Positions 6,525 through 8,202 of a stretch of 8,202 nt of DNA are shown here, in pieces. Made by a program: the position numbers and the translations under genes. How positions within the stretch are numbered: position 1 is the first letter of the stretch; each line of letters opens with the position of its first letter. Source of the stretch: Conexibacter sp. (GTDB lineage: Bacteria; Actinomycetota; Thermoleophilia; Solirubrobacterales; Solirubrobacteraceae); assembly GCA_025964055.1 (NCBI GenBank), contig JAOPZP010000612.1, forward strand, positions 1-8,202, written 5' to 3'. Under the pieces are notes generated by a model. It was not told the origin of the DNA and ran no database searches. It saw only the letters and a program-made list of their open reading frames with translations.

Positions 6525-6536
6525 CTTCGATGAAGC
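6524..6536. repeat. Additional palindrome between operators 2 and 3
   Basis: GCTTC, spacer GAT, GAAGC: perfect 5-bp arms with the same 3-nt spacing as the GGAGG palindromes but a different sequence. It shares one base with operator 2. It could be a site for a second regulator or chance. Confidence 0.35.
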
Positions 6537-6540
6537 ATAG

Positions 6541-6555
6541 CGGAGGGTGCCTCCG
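6541..6555. promoter_or_regulatory. Candidate TetR operator 3 (TetR-proximal)
   Basis: CGGAGGGTGCCTCCG is an exact 15-bp duplicate of operator 2 at a centre-to-centre distance of 31 bp, close to three helical turns, so both would face the same side of the DNA. It lies 29 bp before the TetR ATG, where bound repressor could block transcription of its own gene. Confidence 0.7.
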
Positions 6556-6574
6556 GTTCTGTGGAGGCCAAGCA

Positions 6575-6580
6575 AGAAGG
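6575..6580 (+). promoter_or_regulatory. Ribosome binding site favouring the TetR ATG start
   Basis: AGAAGG lies 4 nt before the ATG at 6585, a short but usable spacing. The alternative in-frame GTG at 6561 has no purine-rich site before it and starts only 5 bp after operator 3. Confidence 0.5.
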
Positions 6581-6584
6581 TCCG

Positions 6585-7184
6585 ATGTCAGACGCCACCA
6601 CCACGCACCCAGACGTCACGGGGCTCTCCCAGCGCCCTAAGCGCGCCGACGCCCGGCGCAACTACGACAGGCTGCTCGCCGCCGCCGGCGACGTCTTCGC
6701 CGAGCACGGCGCGGCCGCCTCGCTGGAGGACATCGCGCGCCGCGCAGGGGTCGGCATCGGCACGCTGTACCGCCACTTCCCGACGCGCCAGGCGCTCCTG
6801 GAGGCCGTCTACGTCGACGAGGTCGAGGAGATGAGCCGCAAGGCCAACGACCTCGGCGACCTGGAGCCCTGGGACGCCCTCGTCACCTGGCTGCGCCAGT
6901 TCGTCCGCTACGCCGCGACCAAGCGCGCGCTGGCCGACGAGATGATGAACACCATCGACGCCGAGGCGCCGGTCTTCGTCTCCTGCCGCACCGCGATCAC
7001 CGCGGCCGGCGACATGCTGCTGGCCCGCGCGCAGGAGGCCGGCGTCGTCCGGCCCGACACGAGCTTCCTCGACGTCGGCCGGATGGTCGCGGGGATCGCC
7101 AGCATCCGCACGACCGACGCCGGGCAGATCGAGCGCATCCTCGACGTCGCGCTCGACGGCCTGCGCTACACCCCGCCCGCGTAG
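6585..7184 (+). CDS. TetR/AcrR-family transcriptional repressor
   Basis: A 199-residue DNA-binding repressor, typical in length. Residues about 22-70 form the TetR_N domain: helix 1 R-R-N-Y-D-R-L-L-A-A-A-G-D-V-F-A-E-H-G, then the helix-turn-helix S-L-E-D-I-A-R-R-A-G-V-G-I-G-T-L-Y-R-H-F (about 47-65) and P-T-R-Q-A-L-L. The remainder is an all-helical ligand and dimerisation domain; its C-terminal part has an I-E-R-I-L-D-V-A-L-D-G-L segment common in this group. It sits back to back with the exporter gene, with three palindromes between, so the inference is that it represses the exporter and itself and releases when an exported compound binds. The inducer cannot be read from the sequence. A GTG start at 6561 would add 8 residues and is less likely. 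The gene ends 6 bp from the opposing allophanate hydrolase. Confidence 0.92.
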   Translation: MSDATTTHPDVTGLSQRPKRADARRNYDRLLAAAGDVFAEHGAAASLEDIARRAGVGIGTLYRHFPTRQALLEAVYVDEVEEMSRKANDLGDLEPWDALVTWLRQFVRYAATKRALADEMMNTIDAEAPVFVSCRTAITAAGDMLLARAQEAGVVRPDTSFLDVGRMVAGIASIRTTDAGQIERILDVALDGLRYTPPA

Positions 7185-7202
7185 CGGCCCTCAGCCGGCC
7201 GC
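7184..7202. terminator. Inverted repeat spanning both stop codons at the TetR / allophanate hydrolase junction
   Basis: GCGGCC (7184-7189), a 7-nt loop and GGCCGC (7197-7202) form a perfect 6-bp stem. It begins at the last base of the TetR TAG and covers the TGA (7191-7193) of the opposing gene. A shared terminator is possible, but the stem is short, lacks a T-run, and such GC-only repeats arise by chance here. Confidence 0.3.
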
Positions 7203-8202
7203 CGGCACGCTGCGGGCCATGAGGTAGGCGGCCCACGACCGGTGGTGCGTGATGTCCGGCGCGCCGACGACGGCCAGCGGCTCGCAGCCGAAGCCGACGA
7301 CCGTGCGGCCGTCGGCGAGCGCGACCGGACCGAGGACCATGGGGCTCGGCAGCGCCCCGAGGAAGGTCCCGAGCGCGGCAGGCGGCAGGGCCCACAGCTC
7401 GCCCTCGACCGCCTCGCCGCCGCCGTCCACTCGCACCAGCCCTGGCTTCGGCGGCTCGGTGTCCAGGGCGTACATCCGGTAGGCCGGGGCCGTCTCGACC
7501 GTGGCCAGGTAGCGGCCGCCCCGCTCGGTCAGCTGCCGGTTCAGGGGCTGGCCACGGCGGTGCGCGCCGATGACCAGCAGTTCGATCGCGGGCGGCGCGA
7601 TCGCGGTGGCCGGTGCGGCGGCGGGCGTGCCCGTCACGAGCGTCGCGACGTCGGCGGCGACGCGGTCGGCGAAGGCCCGGGCCAGCACGGTCACGCCGAA
7701 CTGGCCGCCGTCGGCCTGCCCCGCGGGGACCGCCACGCCGCAGAGGTCGAACAGGTTGGCGAAGTTGGTGTAGATGCCCAGGCGGCTGTTGGCGCCGATC
7801 GGGTCGGCGGCGACCGCGGCGATCGTCGGCTGAGCGGTGGTGGTCGGCAGCAGCAGCGCGTCGGCGCCCTCCAGCGACGCCATCGCTGCGATCCGCAGGC
7901 GCTCCACGCGCTCGCCGTCGGCCACGTAGGCGGTGGCCGGCACCTGGCCGGCGGCGGTGACGATCGCGCCGACGGTCGGGTCGACGTCGCCGGGATGGGC
8001 GTCGACGAATGCGCCGACCGCGGCGTGGCGCTCGGCGACCAGCGTGCTCTCGTAGAGCAGCCGCGCCGCCGCGAGGAACGGCGTCAGGTCGATCGGGATC
8101 AGCTCGGCGCCCGCGTCGGCGAGCCGCTCGGCGGCGGCGGCGAACGCGGCGCGCGCGTCCTCGGTCAGCGCGTCGAGCTGCCCGGGGGCGGGGACCGCGA
8201 CC
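7191..8202 (-). CDS. atzF: Allophanate hydrolase, C-terminal part (gene cut by the right edge)
   Basis: The frame is open from the TGA at 7191 to the right edge and gives 336 residues, a little over half of a usual 600-residue enzyme. Allophanate hydrolase splits allophanate (urea-1-carboxylate) to ammonia and CO2, the second step after urea carboxylase or in cyanuric acid breakdown. The first about 200 visible residues are the end of the amidase-signature domain, with A-A-R-L-L-Y-E-S-T-L-V-A-E-R near 45-58, G-A-D-A-L-L-L-P-T-T-T-A-Q-P near 111-124, and N-S-R-L-G-I-Y-T-N-F-A-N-L near 136-148. After an Ala/Pro linker comes the small C-terminal domain typical of this enzyme: G-Q-P-L-N-R-Q-L-T-E-R-G-G-R-Y-L, A-P-A-Y-R-M-Y-A-L, V-E-G-E-L-W-A-L and the terminal I-T-H-H-R-S-W-A-A-Y-L. 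The Ser-cisSer-Lys catalytic residues would lie beyond the edge. A GTG at 7943 could be mistaken for the start, but homology continues well upstream of it. The symbol follows the closest characterised type; duf/uah names are also used for relatives. Confidence 0.9.
   Translation of the reverse strand, partial: VAVPAPGQLDALTEDARAAFAAAAERLADAGAELIPIDLTPFLAAARLLYESTLVAERHAAVGAFVDAHPGDVDPTVGAIVTAAGQVPATAYVADGERVERLRIAAMASLEGADALLLPTTTAQPTIAAVAADPIGANSRLGIYTNFANLFDLCGVAVPAGQADGGQFGVTVLARAFADRVAADVATLVTGTPAAAPATAIAPPAIELLVIGAHRRGQPLNRQLTERGGRYLATVETAPAYRMYALDTEPPKPGLVRVDGGGEAVEGELWALPPAALGTFLGALPSPMVLGPVALADGRTVVGFGCEPLAVVGAPDITHHRSWAAYLMARSVPAAG

Larger units (their letters stand above)
6442..6584. 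promoter_or_regulatory. Exporter/TetR divergent control region
   Basis: This 143-bp gap holds the promoters of both genes and is markedly more AT-containing in its middle part than its surroundings. It contains three GGAGG-N3-CCTCC palindromes (centres 6493, 6517 and 6548), one unrelated palindrome (centre 6530), and a lone GGAGG half-site at 6563-6567. TAAACT at 6481-6486 on + and TATGCT at 6534-6539 on - have the T-A-N-N-N-T form of a -10 box, but neither has a recognisable -35, so I do not call a promoter position. Confidence 0.6.

Noticed and set aside
7191..7943. A separate 250-residue gene starting at the GTG at 7943
   Set aside because: The frame stays open to the right edge and the residues upstream continue the amidase domain of allophanate hydrolase, so this is an internal codon.

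Overview
The window is very GC-rich, with codon third positions almost entirely G or C. It carries densely packed genes, GTG as well as ATG starts, and several regulators and transporters of actinobacterial type. I infer a high-GC actinomycete-like soil bacterium. A member of the Thermoleophilia/Solirubrobacterales is plausible, but nothing in the sequence proves it. There is no sign of phage, insertion sequence, CRISPR, rRNA or tRNA.

Layout from left to right: (1) the 3' end of an aldehyde-dehydrogenase-like gene on + that appears to stop before the catalytic half of the enzyme; (2) a convergent gene on - for a family-5 (Dpp/Opp type) solute-binding lipoprotein with a Tat-like signal; (3) a divergent gene on + for a large membrane sensor histidine kinase (CHASE-like sensor, PAS, GAF, HisKA_3, HATPase) with no response regulator in the window; (4) a convergent gene on - for a small TraR/DksA-type zinc-finger protein; (5) upstream of it on the same strand, a 14-helix DHA2-type drug exporter; (6) a divergent TetR repressor on +, separated from the exporter by a control region with three copies of a GGAGG-N3-CCTCC palindrome; (7) a convergent gene on -, cut by the right edge, for the C-terminal part of allophanate hydrolase.

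Two functional pairs stand out. The exporter and the TetR gene form a self-contained efflux module whose shared intergenic region holds the likely operators. The solute-binding protein and the sensor kinase start 95 bp apart in opposite directions and may be co-regulated or linked in sensing, but that rests on position alone. All three convergent junctions are very tight (12, 14 and 6 bp), and each has an inverted repeat overlapping at least one stop codon, suggesting shared terminators. The allophanate hydrolase belongs to urea/allophanate nitrogen metabolism, and its partners would lie beyond the right edge.

I see no clearly new multi-gene system. The most useful leads are the triple operator, the truncated aldehyde dehydrogenase homologue and the orphan kinase/binding-protein pair.
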